DNA of 64,000 nucleotides from Rhyzopertha dominica (GCA_025024175.1 QCXZ01000041.1:21447786-21511785), one strand, 5' to 3'. Positions 10,880 through 22,490 are shown, numbered from the stretch's first letter. Translations and numbers: made by a program. The notes: a model not told the origin generated them from the sequence alone.

Positions 10880-12150
10880 TTTACAGACACTAGAAGAGAT
10901 AATAGGCAGAAAGTTCAAACGTTTTTTGAAATCTGTCCTGGAAAATTATTATAGAGGATGGGGGCCTGATAAGCAAATGACCGTCTTATGATGCCGTTTA
11001 CGCAGCAATCCGAGGGCAGCAGTAGCATAGTGTGAAGGAAATTAAGCTTGTCAAGAATATAAACAGGAGATTTACCCATGATCATTTTTTAAGCCACGCA
11101 GAGTAAGTGATAAGAACGTAAATGATTTTTGCTGAAACTCCCTACTCATATTTTCTAGTCCCAATTGCAAACCTAAAACAAGGGTTTTGTAATCGATTTG
11201 CATCCCTACACGACATCACGGTATGATAATCTGGACATAAGTGAATAATACAAAAATAATTTAAGGTTACTGGGCATTATTTTTCTATGAGGAAATAGAT
11301 TTTTCAAAACAGGGGAAGAAGATTTGCAAAGGGCATTTACATGGGTAGAAAATCTAAAGTCCTTCTCGCTATACAGTCCCAAGTTTTTCCACACGACAGC
11401 AAGGGTTATCTTGGAACCAGCAATTCTAATGTCGATTGCAGGTTTTACAACATCAAGAACCTTACCACGTCCAAGTAGCATAACTGCCGACTTATTTGCA
11501 TTCAGATTTGATTAATCTGCCTGGCAGATGTTATAAAGCTTATCTAGATAGGTATTTATTGCATCGCAAGCCTCAGTACTTCGCTTTCCATAAAACTNTG
11601 CCAAATTTGTGTATCGCCCGCATAATGATGCATTTTACAATAAGTTATAGCTTCCCAAACGTCTAAAATATATATATTGAAAATAATAACGGTCTCAAAC
11701 TGATCCCTGCGGTATACCCTGCTCCAATTCCAGATGTTTCGACCAAACATTGTTTATCACAACTGAATACGGTTACCCAAGAAACTGCATACTAAGCAGA
11801 CATAATCAGAGTCAACACCGAAATATCAGAGTATTTTATGATATTAGGGTATCAAACATTATCGCCTATTGAATCACAGATTTCCTTTTCTATGTGGAGA
11901 AGTGTAGACATGTGTTACTCTTTAAATCCTGACTGATGTGGAGATATAATATAATACATAATTGTCTTTAACAAATTGTTTCAACTGATATAAATAAAAT
12001 TCATTCCAAGACATTTGATGTAGTGGGCAGCACACTCACCGGCCGAAGCTGAGAAAACTCCGTGGGATTGGTCGCCTTAGCTAATGTCATTTCACGAGCT
12101 TGTTTCCACACTGCAGGAAATTGAGATGAAATACATGTCCTGATAATAAA
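10880..12150 (-). pseudogene. Non-LTR (Jockey/CR1-type) retrotransposon reverse-transcriptase relic
   Basis: Minus-strand translation in several frames gives the RT blocks in the right order: FPAVWKQARE then FSQLRPVSVLPTTSNVLE near 12130-12020, SPHQSGFKE near 11930, VVINNVWSKHLELEQG near 11760-11700, LFNIYILDVW and MHHYAGDTQIW near 11690-11605, NANKSAVMLLGRGKVLDVV near 11500-11440, KNLGLYSEKDFRFSTHVN near 11390-11330, and RFAIGTRKYE near 11170. The catalytic Y-A-D-D is YAGD here, so the active site is lost. At least three frame shifts are needed and a piece between the Gly-Phe block and the VINN block is missing. There are no 5' endonuclease domain and no clear 3' tail. The RT assignment is firm; the clade is less so. 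Confidence 0.78.
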
Positions 12151-12517
12151 TTTTATTTCATTTAACAAACTACAAAATATTAAAATCCGTTTTTATTATA
12201 CTAGTTTATAGGTAACTATTATAATAATGATAGATAATATACAGATGTCTATAAAACGACTGTATTGTAATATAGGTTCATGAATTTTTTGCAGGATTAC
12301 AGTGATTAGTAAGGGGTTTAAATATATCTACACGATGTCATAAATGTCCAAGTAAATGAAATTATAATGACTTCGTTGCTGTTGGATTCTAGGTGGTGTT
12401 TCTTACAGCATAGTTTAATTGATTTTAATAGTTTTCTTTAATAAAAACATGCGTTTTTAGTTTGATAAATATAACGCATAAACATAAGTTTATTCCATAG
12501 TTTGAGCATCTCCCCAT

Positions 12518-13098
12518 CATGGCCGTACCCAGCTTTTGGTCTAAGTCTATAAGTGTATAATTCAATATAAACAGGAACGTGCATTTATCAAATTAGGTAC
12601 TTAAATATTTAATGAAGTATTTATTTCAAAAGCAATCTTCGTCACTTTTATGCAAGGCGACATCTTCTGTGAAAGAAAGATCCAAATTACTTATATGTTT
12701 TCTATATACACTGAACATACAAAGGCCGTTTATTCCTAATTCAATTGTTGTCGATCTCATACAGGTGATATCTAACGCATTCATTTGCAGCGCTCTTCAG
12801 TCTAACAAAATATAGTTGGTACATTTTATTTGGAAGAAAAAAGAACCTTATTCACACATTATGTATATATGATAGTAATATCAAAGGAAGTACTAAAGGA
12901 AGCAAAATTTCGCCTCAAAAGCGTCTATTAATAGGACCAGGATTTCTGATTCAGAATTCAAAGAAACCGTTCGACGACTTATTAGAGAATATCATTTGCA
13001 TGGGTCAAATATGAGTTCTGAACGAAAATTGTGAAATATACTTGCCTATATATTTTACTTCATTTACAGTTTCTCCCTCAACCTTCGGTACGCCCATG
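12518..13098. mobile_element. Internally deleted member (copy A) of the CATSGGSGTACC TIR family
   Basis: It begins CATGGCCGTACCCAGC and ends CTTCGGTACGCCCATG (imperfect inverted termini). Flanks CTCCCCAT (12510-12517) and CTTCCTAT (13099-13106) agree at 6 of 8 bases, both changes C to T, as in an aged 8-bp duplication. The first ~440 bp and last ~130 bp align with copies B and C; about 0.85-1.4 kb of their middle is missing, with the join near 12955-12965. No coding capacity. Confidence 0.75.
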
Positions 13099-13309
13099 CT
13101 TCCTATGCTCCTATCCGTAATTCCTGTAGAAGTGTAATTGTAATTCTAAGTAGCCGGCTGAGCATGCTCCTCTCGAAAGAAAAACTTTTACAACATGTGT
13201 ACCACCTCGTGGAACCATAAATTCTTCAAAGCAGTAGCTCATTTAATTGCCCTACCAGGAGAAACAATCTGCTCAAGATCACAAAAATGTAGCGTCGTGA
13301 CCATTATCT

Positions 13310-13580
13310 CGGATAAATAATAAGTAGCCGCGTAATTATTGCCGGTAATAAAACGATACTAATTTCTTCATCTCACAAAACTGTTCGATACTTGCATTGA
13401 AGGCAAAATTAATTACCGGACGGCTCGCAAATATGGACGCCGCCGCTGTAAAACTGGTAATTAGCGTATAGCGTTTAAAATTACGAATATTAAGCAGCAG
13501 TGAAAGTTGTGGGCGACAGCTATACTGATTGGTAAAAAGATGACCGATTTTCGTGCTGCTATTGGCCAAGTTCTATTACG
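13310..13580. promoter_or_regulatory. Possible conserved noncoding element with homeodomain-like sites
   Basis: This block is visibly less AT-rich and more complex than its neighbours. It carries TAATTA-type cores in three places (about 13335, 13412, 13456), two of them as GGTAAT/ATTACCGG variants in opposite orientation. It has no repeats and no convincing protein. A 77-codon minus frame (13336-13569) is not recognisable. Enhancer function is inferred from composition only. Confidence 0.3.
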
Positions 13581-13791
13581 CCTACGGACATTAACAAATA
13601 AAAGGCAAACCCCTTGCATTAAACACTAATACGAGTAGTAGGTGTGCTACGATGTGTAGCTATTCCTTGATTCGGACTGTTGTATTTCATGACAGCGTCC
13701 TATCATGAAAGTTACAGTAGATGACTTAAGTATACGTACTTTTAAAATATAATATCACCTATTTTTTTTGTGGCACCTAAGTTTGTAAAAG

Positions 13792-13852
13792 TAATAATAA
13801 TAATAATAATAATAATAATTATTATTAATATAATATAATTAATTAATTAATA
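13792..13852. repeat. (TAA)n/(ATT)n microsatellite
   Basis: About nine TAA units turn into ATT units and then AATT units, giving a self-complementary low-complexity tract. Confidence 0.9.
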
Positions 13853-14980
13853 TAATTTCAAGATAATACAACAATTAAATAAAAACCTAATTATCAATCT
13901 TGCTTTCTAATACTTGCACAATACATGTTTAAAGTTATCTGTAGATGCTTACATCTACAAAAGAACCATCATTTGGCAAAACATTACACAGCCCTAATAT
14001 TCTGAAGAAAGGAGAGTTTTGACCGTACAATGTTCGTTATTAAGGTACACTAAACAATTTACTTCTAGTACATTACATAAAGGGACATTTAATAGAGGTA
14101 AAGGTATTTACTTTTAGCATAAAATATATTGAATCAGTAGTAAACAATTTTAATTTTTTTAATACGATGGCTAAATAGTCGTATCACATTTACATAATAA
14201 ACTCACATAACTATTAAATAACAATATAAAAACGAACATACTAAGGAAACCAAACACTGTCTTTGTGCTTTCAGCAAGATGTAGTCAATATGATCCTCAA
14301 AAACTGAATACTTATTTACGATAACGAAAACATATAACATATTCCACTTGATTCTCTAAAATATGGCGGCGGATTGTAATTTACTTTTCTAGAAAATAAT
14401 CTACACTTATAATATTAATGTTAAGCTTTAAACAATTTTATTCATATCATATGTAAAGTCTATTCCGACAAGATTGTTACGGTCCAAATTTTCGGGAATA
14501 AATAAAAGCCTTTTAATACTGAAAATATTTATTTAATCAATTGGTGAGCATATGCCATCTGTGTGCCTAAGTATCCATGTTAATCTTCTGAATGAGAGAT
14601 TTCTTTGTTCCGCGATGTTTTCTGTAGGTAGCTTAGTTTTTGTTTCTAAAGGAAGTACGTTTTATCGAGAGATAGGCAGATTGTTTCTGGAAGGTGAATA
14701 GCGTTGACGAGGTGTAGAGTGAAATTTTCTGGGAAATATCTTCACAACCCAACAGGGGATAAAACTACCCCCAGCATTGTTTAGATAGTCGATAGGGTTT
14801 GCTGGCGCAATATTTTCGACTGTTCTACCTAGTACTTAGGGATCTGACTTCACCCATTCCAGACTACGTACTGAAACAAAGATTGTTCACTTTTACTTTC
14901 AACCCTTGCTGCAAACTGCAAGGTAAGAATATCGTTTGTTTCATAACATCATCTTACATAAATTAGTGTAGGGTTTTACT
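13853..14980. other. AT-rich intergenic DNA, no gene seen
   Basis: No recognisable coding, RNA or terminal-repeat structure. Confidence 0.5.
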
Positions 14981-15291
14981 CACGGGGTTAATTTGTCGAT
15001 TTATCCATTCTTGCGGGCTAGATCATTTGTTCTGATCTTGGAAACCACCCCAGGACGTGATCGACGTACAACCACCACTGGTAGAGACGAGTGCTAGGCT
15101 TCTGCCCGACAGGGTAGCTCCAAGCAGCCGATCCACGAAGGCATTACGTAGGCATCGTACTATCTACGATATATCTTTTACCAGGTCAGATTTATCCATA
15201 CTTTTCTTTTGGGATATCCTGCCAGAGTTGTTACCTGATTCGAGGTACAGCATCGTCGGGAATATTCGACGTTCTGCTAAATAAAAGAGGG
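14980..15291 (+). pseudogene. 3' end of an LTR-retrotransposon polyprotein and polypurine tract
   Basis: A frame open from before 15057 to TAA 15283-15285 encodes a Pro/Arg/Ser-rich tail (VQPPLVETSARLLP... ending in NIRRSAK). Its stop is followed at once by AAGAGGG, a polypurine tract, and then TG of a candidate LTR. Stop, polypurine tract and LTR in this spacing is the normal 3' organisation of Gypsy-like elements. No catalytic motif of integrase is visible, so the assignment rests on the layout. Confidence 0.4.
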
Positions 15292-15785
15292 TGTACAAAC
15301 TGATTAATTTGTGGGCCTCATCAAGGCAGTAATTTGGTTTACTTACCTGTAAAATTGGATTACTTACCTGTAAACGGTCATAGAGCAAAAGAACCGTATT
15401 ATTAAACTGTAAATATTGCATCTCTATATAATTAAGGGTAGAAATAGATTGTTTTTCCGTGAATTATATAGTATAGTTTTGGCTCACTTGTATATCTGAT
15501 CACGCTACGCCACTCGTGAACCTTGTTGCGTAATTTTTGAGATCTTGAATCGCTTGCGGTACTACTACTGGCCAGGTGTGGTAACGGAGCGTCGCGTTAG
15601 CATCATGTTTGCTTTATTTGGTTGTTTTCGTTACTAAAATCGAGCGCTGCGTGTCGGAAAATTTATATATATTGTATATAGCTTAACAGTTTATTTTGTT
15701 CAGCAAATAAAGGACACTGTACATAAGTGAAATCATTGGGGTTTGAATTTATTAATATTCCTGTATCGTGTGTGGTGAGATAACA
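15292..15785 (+). repeat. Candidate LTR (TGT...ACA)
   Basis: It starts TGTACA just after the polypurine tract and ends ATAACA. It holds an AATAAA at 15706-15711, about 80 nt before the end. The sequence after it (TTGGGGCAACATAGTGG) looks like a primer-binding-site region, which would make this a junction LTR. No second LTR copy is seen in the window. A local duplication of ACTTACCTGTAAA is present at about 15340-15375. Confidence 0.4.
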
Positions 15786-15844
15786 AATTGGGGCAACATA
15801 GTGGCTAGTAGTCTTTTATATATAGTTACTTTTTTTTTCCATCT

Positions 15845-16035
15845 TAATATCTAATTTTCTTGATTATTATCCCTGTTCTTGGTAGTGGGACAGGCCTCTT
15901 TTGTAGTTCGGGATTAAAAATACTACCTGGCGCCCAAATCAAATAGACATTAATATTTATGGTAATAACGTGATTGAGTGGAAACCCCGACCTTCTCCAC
16001 TGAGTAGCCGTGAGCAACCCGAGCATTTGTTTTTG
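15845..16035 (-). repeat. Dispersed repeat related to 22150-22400
   Basis: On the minus strand GTGGAGAAGGTCGGGGTT followed by GGGCGCCA parallels GTGGAGACGGGTCGGGGTT followed by GAGCGCCA at 22315-22250. The spacing and order are similar. It may be part of an LTR or leader of a second LTR-element family; this is an inference. Confidence 0.35.
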
Positions 16036-16388
16036 CTCTACGTAGAATTAAATACGTAATAATCTAATCAACTTTTTTAAACATCTTGAATCATTTAATA
16101 GAAGTATATTGTAATCATAAATATCCGTCCTGATACCATTTATCCGTTTGAACCAACTAAAATGTGTACCCCCTAAAATGTTCGATTTAGTCCAAGATAG
16201 CAAAAAATGCTGAAACAGGTCAATTTTAACTTAAAAGGGGATCAAATATTATCTTGATTTCATAGTTACTTTAGCATGACTACAGCGTACTCTTCAAATA
16301 GCAAGAAGGGTCGAGTGAATCATTTTGAAGCTGATTTTATTGGCTGTGCAACCACTTTTTTCAAATTTGATTTTTTTTGAGAACCTTG

Positions 16389-16511
16389 AAATTTACATAA
16401 GTGATATTAATTGGGATAACAGGCACATATACATCTATGCATTGAAAAATAATTGACAGCTTTGACTAGGATAAGAACCCTGGACCCAATAAATATCACT
16501 TATGTAAATTT
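16389..16511. repeat. 27-bp inverted repeat flanking 69 bp
   Basis: Arms at 16389-16415 and 16485-16511 are complementary with one mismatch; the shared core is ACATAAGTGATAT. It is either a tiny MITE or a hairpin inside the surrounding relic. Confidence 0.75.
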
Positions 16512-16939
16512 AAAATACATTCAGGCAATCTTTGATCCTTATAATCATGAAATTCTTTAAGGCTCATTGAAATTCCGAAAAACTCGTTCAGAACAAATTC
16601 TTTTGTGATATGAATGGACAAAGAAAATTTTGGCAAATGTAGTAAAAAAATCATCTTTTACAGTTTACTTTTATAATTCAGTAATCTGTTGCCGTTCAAC
16701 AACTGAATTAAAAATAAAAATCTAAAATTTAAAAAATGGTTTGTAGTACAGAACAAGGAAAAGAATTAGTAAAATTCTGTTGTGGAAATAAAAAAAATAA
16801 CCATGTGCCTTTGTGACTGCTGTACTCTTTAACCAAAAGCAGGTGAAATAGCAAGTTAGTCTTGAGTACCTGACTAGTTTATTTGAAAATTTGCGGAAAA
16901 AATTGCTAAAAACCTGGCGTCTCAAAAAATAGTGATCTT

Positions 16940-17560
16940 AGAATTTCATCCATACAAGATAACAATTTTCCAAGAATAAAACGACGATGATGACCAGGAT
17001 CGACATTTGCAGTTCTCACTTTTTGAATAATGACCCAGGTTTACAAGATTTGTTCCTCTGACGAAAGGGCGTTTATGTTGAACGGGGAAGTGAATGCACA
17101 TAACTGTTAATGGAATAATACCAACTTGCACATTTTTAGTAAAAGTCACACCCAAATGTCTTTGAAATTGATAAATTTGTCGGGCATTCTGGACCACTAT
17201 TTTTAGAGGCAACTAGTGACACTTATTTAAAGTTGCTAGAGACCGTAATAACCCCTTAAACGTTCTAAGCACTGGAAGNAGAAGTACCTCCATTTATAAG
17301 AAATATAACNTTTATCAATGTACGAATACGCGGTAGNCCCGAGAAGTTCCTTCGAATGGCCTGCCAGGTCGCCCAATTAAACCCCCTTGGATTTATTTTT
17401 GTGGAGTCACTTAAAATCCAAGGTTTGTGCCACACCATCTGAATCTCTTTAAGTGATTCGATAAATAATTGATGCAGTGCTGTTTGGTCACGCCGGAAAT
17501 GTTGCAAAACGTTTAGATAACCTTATGAAGATCGAGTGTAGTATGGTATTGAAGCTGGAG
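16940..17560 (+). pseudogene. mariner-like transposase relic, C-terminal half
   Basis: In shifting plus-strand frames the reading gives GEVNAHN, then TNLHIFSKSHTQ, LDHYF and LLETVITP, and then the best block: SSFEWPARSPN, TPLDLFLWSHLKSKV and CATPSESL, followed by NVAKRLDNL. WPARSPDLTPLDFFLWG is the hallmark of insect IS630/mariner transposases, including the third catalytic Asp, here Asn/Asp-changed at the first position. Several stops, frame shifts and three n bases are present. It is dead. Confidence 0.72.
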
Positions 17561-17600
17561 GTGTACAATTTGTGCTGTACTAGTCGTTAAATTGAATTGT

Positions 17601-18399
17601 GTTTTCATAGACAATCACTTTTGTTTCTTCTCACAATAATCTAGGCAGTGTTCTCAAATAAGCATCCTCCAAATTTGAAGCAAATTGTGGATGGGTTGTA
17701 TTTTCGATACATCTGTATCTTTTATTACGTGACACTTGAAAAACTGTATAACTCGTTTCTTTAATGCAATCTTGTATTTTGCAATTGTTCGGCATGATTA
17801 TTATTATGTTTTCTATGTGTCCCAAGTCCGTACCGAGGTATAGATATCTACTATTGTTCTTACGGCCCTGTGTATACAGATTTCTGTTTTACCTACCCCT
17901 AAAGCATATTGGACATAATACGTAGCATGAACAAGATGCACCTCAAAAAGACATGAAAGACGAGTCCACGTAAAACTCTAAAGAATGTAGCGTGTATAAT
18001 CTGCCAAAATTTAATGTACCGATTCTTGTACAGCTTGCAAAAAGCATTGCGCGTGGTGCTGTCAAGTTAACGTATGCAGGTACATGCCAACATAGAAAAT
18101 TATATAAGTCACTGTCTTTATGAAGTATTTTCCAATGAGGCGCCTGAATGGCTTTGACGCTTTGCTACCATCTCATTGTTAAGGTCACTTCTTGATAGGT
18201 ATCGACAACGGTTGCGGTTTATATAGTTTCCATCAGAGCGCTGTAGAGTAAGGTATTATTAGCATCCGCCATTTCGGATACTGTAATGTATAGTAGATGT
18301 AGTTAGATATATTATAACGTTTTTACTACCGCAAACCAGCTGAAGAGAATACTTTTCTCTACAGCGTTTTAGTTTTCATATAGAGTCTGATAGTTCTAT
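17601..18399. other. Intergenic DNA, no gene seen
   Basis: No recognisable gene or element; one 64-codon minus frame (17631-17825) without known features. Confidence 0.5.
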
Positions 18400-18560
18400 A
18401 TCTTTATTGCCGGATTTGACAGATATTATAGCGATTATCGGTAAGCGAAGTTGATATCTGGCAATACTTGCTACCTAATCTCTGGGTCGCACCAGAGGAA
18501 AAAGTATAACTCAAACTTGAGGGTATAGAGTTGGTCGCATCTTATATGCAGTGACTTTAC
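18400..18560 (-). repeat. Dispersed repeat, copy 1 of 3
   Basis: Contains TGCCGGATTTGACAG and GCGAAGTTGATAT...GGCAATACTTGCTACC. The reverse complement aligns with 45195-45375, and the forward strand with 44665-44760. There is no coding content. Confidence 0.6.
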
Positions 18561-19369
18561 TCAGTGTTTTACTCTTAAGACAAGCAAAAAAGACACACAG
18601 CAAGTAACAATTTAAAGTGTTATCAAATGGCACCGGCTGACATTGGAACACTAGCAAGTATCTAGGGTATCTAGCTAGCAAACATTAGGAACATTCACCG
18701 ATGCCTCTGGATGCATATGCTTTGAATTAAATTCTGTGATTTCCCGTGGAAGCTGATTCCTTCACTCCTGTTTTTACATTTATAAGCTGTACAGTGTTGT
18801 GTATGCGCGTGAAGCCTCTCTCACCTGGGGACAAAGAGTTCCGCGTACCCACAAGAGAGCAAGCACATATGCGGCAAGTACTCAATAAACTAAGTTGTTA
18901 CTAGAAGTTATACATGGTATCAGTATCCCGAAACCCATAATACAGATAACCATGTTTCACCATTGCTTTTGTTTGGGGAAAACCTTTTAACTTTTACTTG
19001 GTTACGTATCCCTACCTTTTCTCATCTAAGGTTTTACTGATCGATGATATCGCCAGCCAGATTTTCACTTTCATTTAACCGTTATCTTTAATGTTTAGGT
19101 ACAATTAGTACTATGCTTTGTTGTCTTTATTATTATTATTATTGACAGCCTTAAAGAAAGCTATAGTTGTCTCCGCTTGATACAGTTGGTTGTGGTGCAG
19201 GCAGCACATATTTTATTGCGCATGCTAGCCAACGAAAATAGCAGCGAAAGAAATTGTTTACTATTTTTGACAAACCTTTGGTAAATATCTGAAATAAAAA
19301 ATATATGCAAACGATAGTTTTAAATTAGCTGTTGCCATCGCAACACCGGGTGGTAGAGTATTCCGATTT
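18561..19369. other. Intergenic DNA, no gene seen
   Basis: A short (ATT)n run at about 19129-19143. Otherwise nothing recognised. Confidence 0.5.
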
Positions 19370-19760
19370 GACTGGCTAATTTTGCGCATTGTCACTTTCC
19401 ACATCTGCATTCATCGTGCATCTCTTAGAGTGTTTATTATGTGCGTTTTGTGTTCAATGGTACACTTGCGCGCTTTGCATAAACAGATTAATCAATTTGC
19501 ATTTCATCAAGTGTTGGCGTGTTAAACCAATAACGGCTGCATTCGCGCAGTAATCCAAATAAATACCCTTGCAGTGGCTCAATAATAATAAATGGCAGAC
19601 GCCAATTTGCATTCAATTCTGTGTAAACAAACACCGAATTGGAGGCAAGGCGAATGGGAAAAAAATGACGATTTATCGGTTAAGAGAGAGCCGTGCTTTT
19701 TAAGCGAATTCAATTAAAATGCTAATGGAACGTTATTTATGTCTTAATTGCAGTAATTCA
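19370..19760. promoter_or_regulatory. Possible conserved noncoding element
   Basis: A higher-complexity, less AT-rich block with ATTTGCAT/TTTGCAT words (octamer-like), TTAATCAATTTGC and several AATTGCAG/CAATTTGC cores. It has no repeats and no open frame of note. The character resembles conserved developmental enhancers, but conservation cannot be checked here. Confidence 0.3.
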
Positions 19761-20160
19761 CTACCTTCATGAACACAGAAACCATTCACATACATTGTAT
19801 ATCATTTGCTTACTATACTCAGAGCATGGACTTTACTCCACGACAAAAAAAATATGAACACTTAGACTTTACAAAAAGGCGTCCAAACCTTAAGTCAAAA
19901 AAAATATATGGCCTAAGGTTTAAGTCTTAAAATGTTATAAGTATCACAAAACAGCTTAAAACACTAAATACAGTTCTTTGACTTTTGTTTTAAAATCATT
20001 ATGGTTTGAAAGCTATGTTTCNCAAATCCTACTACAATNAGAAGTTATTAATTGAAATCGCACAATTTTTTATATGTCCTGGTTAGTTCAGGGTGAAGAA
20101 TGTACAAGGCTCATGGAAAAGATTCCAGAAACTGCTTATTTCGATAGGTGGTTTCAAAGA
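19761..20160. other. Intergenic DNA, no gene seen
   Basis: AT-rich, with two n bases near 20022 and 20039; nothing recognised. Confidence 0.5.
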
Positions 20161-20175
20161 ATTAACATGAACATG

Positions 20176-20310
20176 TACACAGGGTGTCTCATTACGGCAT
20201 ATTTCTCCAATAAGAAATAATTAACGTACAAAATTTATCAGAATTTTGCAATAAATAATTTAGAATATAAACAATTGTTATTATGGTTTTTAAAATTCGT
20301 CGAGTTCGGA
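20176..20310. mobile_element. Single mariner-like terminus
   Basis: ACACAGGGTGTCTCATTACG resembles the ACAGGGTGTCCCGCATTA terminus at 24833. A matching opposite end was not found, so this is a one-ended relic. Confidence 0.35.
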
Positions 20311-20632
20311 GAGCCTTAGACTACAAAATAAAAATAATCCCCCTACATGTACGGGGGTAGTTCAATACATATTTTAATGGCCCGCCTTCTATATTATTGC
20401 ATAGTTCGATTCCTCCTTAAATTTTAATCGGACATCGTAGGGCATACGTGGGATCTAAAATGAACGTTTGTAGGATTATTTCATTTTTCCCCAAAATTTT
20501 ACCATCTGGAAAATTATTGTTACTGTTATAGATACTGATCGTGAGTACAAGTAGTGCGCTCTGGTGGCCATATTTTTCCCCAGAGTAAAGAGAGGATTGT
20601 TACCTTTACAGTGTTACAATAATTTTTTGAAA

Positions 20633-20850
20633 TATTTCCAAATAACATTTTCAACTTTGCCCGTATTGTTAGAGTTGTCTTCTTTGCATTTTCCATCGTT
20701 TAATCACGTCGGCATTTCCAGTGGAATACCTTCGCAACGTAAATATTTCTAATGTTTCGATTTAGTATTCTGAACTTCCCCCGTATTGCCAGAATTCTCT
20801 TCAAAGTATTTTTCCTTTCGCACCTGCATTTCCAGTGGAATATGCTTCTT
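20633..20850. repeat. Imperfect tandem duplication, ~115-120 bp unit
   Basis: CCCGTATTG recurs at 20660 and 20780, and CATTTCCAGTGGAATA at 20713 and 20826, with related sequence between. The two units have drifted apart by substitutions and small indels. Confidence 0.7.
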
Positions 20851-22030
20851 GTGGACCACTTTTTACCGCGCCGTCGACAAAAACCGCGAGAGATTAATGC
20901 AAATCATTGTGGTTTCCACGAGCCGTTAGATTCGTATTTGGTAGCATTTGAAACAGGTGTGTTGTGAAAATTCGCTGATTGGTTTATGAACATATTGTGC
21001 AACGTTCATCCAAAAGTTTTGGGATTATCCGACCAACGAATTCTATTTGGACGCTAGAAGCTATTGGTTGTTTCGTTTGAGCTTTGTCCAAGCCGCTTTT
21101 GCGGGATTTAAATCACAACGCCACACGTTTCGCTCGATATTGCTCCTTGTAAGAACCCTCTTCAGAGATGAGTGTTATAATCGATTCTTTTTGGCTTTGT
21201 TGTAAGACGAATTTGTAACTATAGGGTTCTTTTCACGTTCTTGATTGTGATCGATTGTTCGAACTGCTTTTGTGAACGATTGCTTCCCTTGACTGGTTCC
21301 TGGATTCTTTGGAGGCCGCTGATCATACCACGTTTTCCCGAACATTCAATCGAACACGCCAGGGATTCCGGAGGTCATCTTACCAGAACCGAACCAGCTC
21401 AGTCCCGAATCGAGGGATTTTCAACGTCTCCTAGGATTCAACCCACTGCTTGCGTAACAGATAAGTCAACACTAGTTTCTAGTTCAAATTGACGGTTTTA
21501 TGCGGTTTTGCCGAGATTTTATAGCTTACCTAATCTTTCCAACATGTAGATCATAAATTAACTTACTCCAGGTCAACGTCATTCAATCATTGTTTATTAA
21601 GATTTCGTTTGATAAAGTACAGTAATTGCAATTTTAATTAATATTACATATTGTTTAAGTGTAAAATACATATACAATTTAATATTATATAACATTTAAA
21701 TCAGACTTGACTTAATTCTCCAGTTATACATCTCGCTTGTTCGCTTGTTTTTTTTTATTTATGAAAGAACAATTTGTAAAGGGAAGAACTTGTAAACGTA
21801 CGTGTGCACACTAACGGTATTCCATCACTATCCCTGAAACAAAAGAAAAGGTACATTTATAAAAAATTGTATTCATATTATCGCGAACGTATACTTACCT
21901 TATTAATCCAATAAGTTTTAATCTTTTAAGGATACTTACCTTGTTATTTATAGCGTATATTTGATTTAATAATCCTTTTGCATTTTAATATATTAAATTC
22001 ATTTCTAATTTTGTATTCGCACTTCTGACA
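20851..22030. other. Intergenic DNA, no gene assigned
   Basis: 20851-21500 is somewhat less AT-rich and contains an 83-codon plus frame (21241-21492) without recognisable domains. Near 21890-21950 the donor-like word GGTAAGTAT occurs twice on the minus strand about 50 bp apart. No exon structure could be built. Confidence 0.4.
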
Positions 22031-22039
22031 ATAAATCTT

Positions 22040-22443
22040 GTGTTGCTTTTGGGTGAAACCGTACGTTTTTTTCTATACTCGTCTCTTACAGTTGCGGTTG
22101 AATCACTTAGGGTGGTGTTTTGGGAATTTTAGTGATGTTTGTTGGTAAATTAGCGACACTGAGGCAGTTCAGCTCTTCTAGTGATTGAATTTCCGCTCAA
22201 CTTTCTTGGTTTTGTTATTTATAAATATTCTGGAGGTAAATAAACCAAGTGGCGCTCACATTTCTAACGGAATAATTTGGTTAATTTCTTGATAACCCCG
22301 ACCCGTCTCCACAGAGCTAGAGAGGCACTCAATTACCTCCAAATATTCGCGCGGAATCTTTAACCTGGGATCAATTGCGAGAGCTTTTGTTTAATATTGT
22401 TTCGTGAACGTCACGTTAAAACAGTCGGGCTGTTTTACGTGAC
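22040..22443 (-). repeat. Possible LTR-like repeat with terminal hairpin
   Basis: On the minus strand it opens TGTCACGTAAAACAGC, part of a hairpin (22410-22443), and later has GTGGAGACGGGTCGGGG and GAGCGCCA, in common with 15845-16035. TG start and terminal hairpin suggest an LTR, but the other end and a partner were not found. Confidence 0.3.
22410..22443. repeat. Hairpin, 14-15 bp stem, 5-nt loop
   Basis: GTCACGTTAAAACAG and CTGTTTTACGTGAC are complementary except for one unpaired A, around TCGGG. Confidence 0.85.
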
Positions 22444-22490
22444 AACGCCACTGACAGCATCTACGAATGACAGCTGTCACCTTAAAAATA

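Larger units (their letters stand above)
16140..17600 (+). mobile_element. mariner/IS630-like element relic
   Basis: Holds a plus-strand transposase relic (16940-17560). Terminal repeats could not be fixed, so the limits are approximate. A short palindrome at 16389-16511 lies in its left part. Confidence 0.5.
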
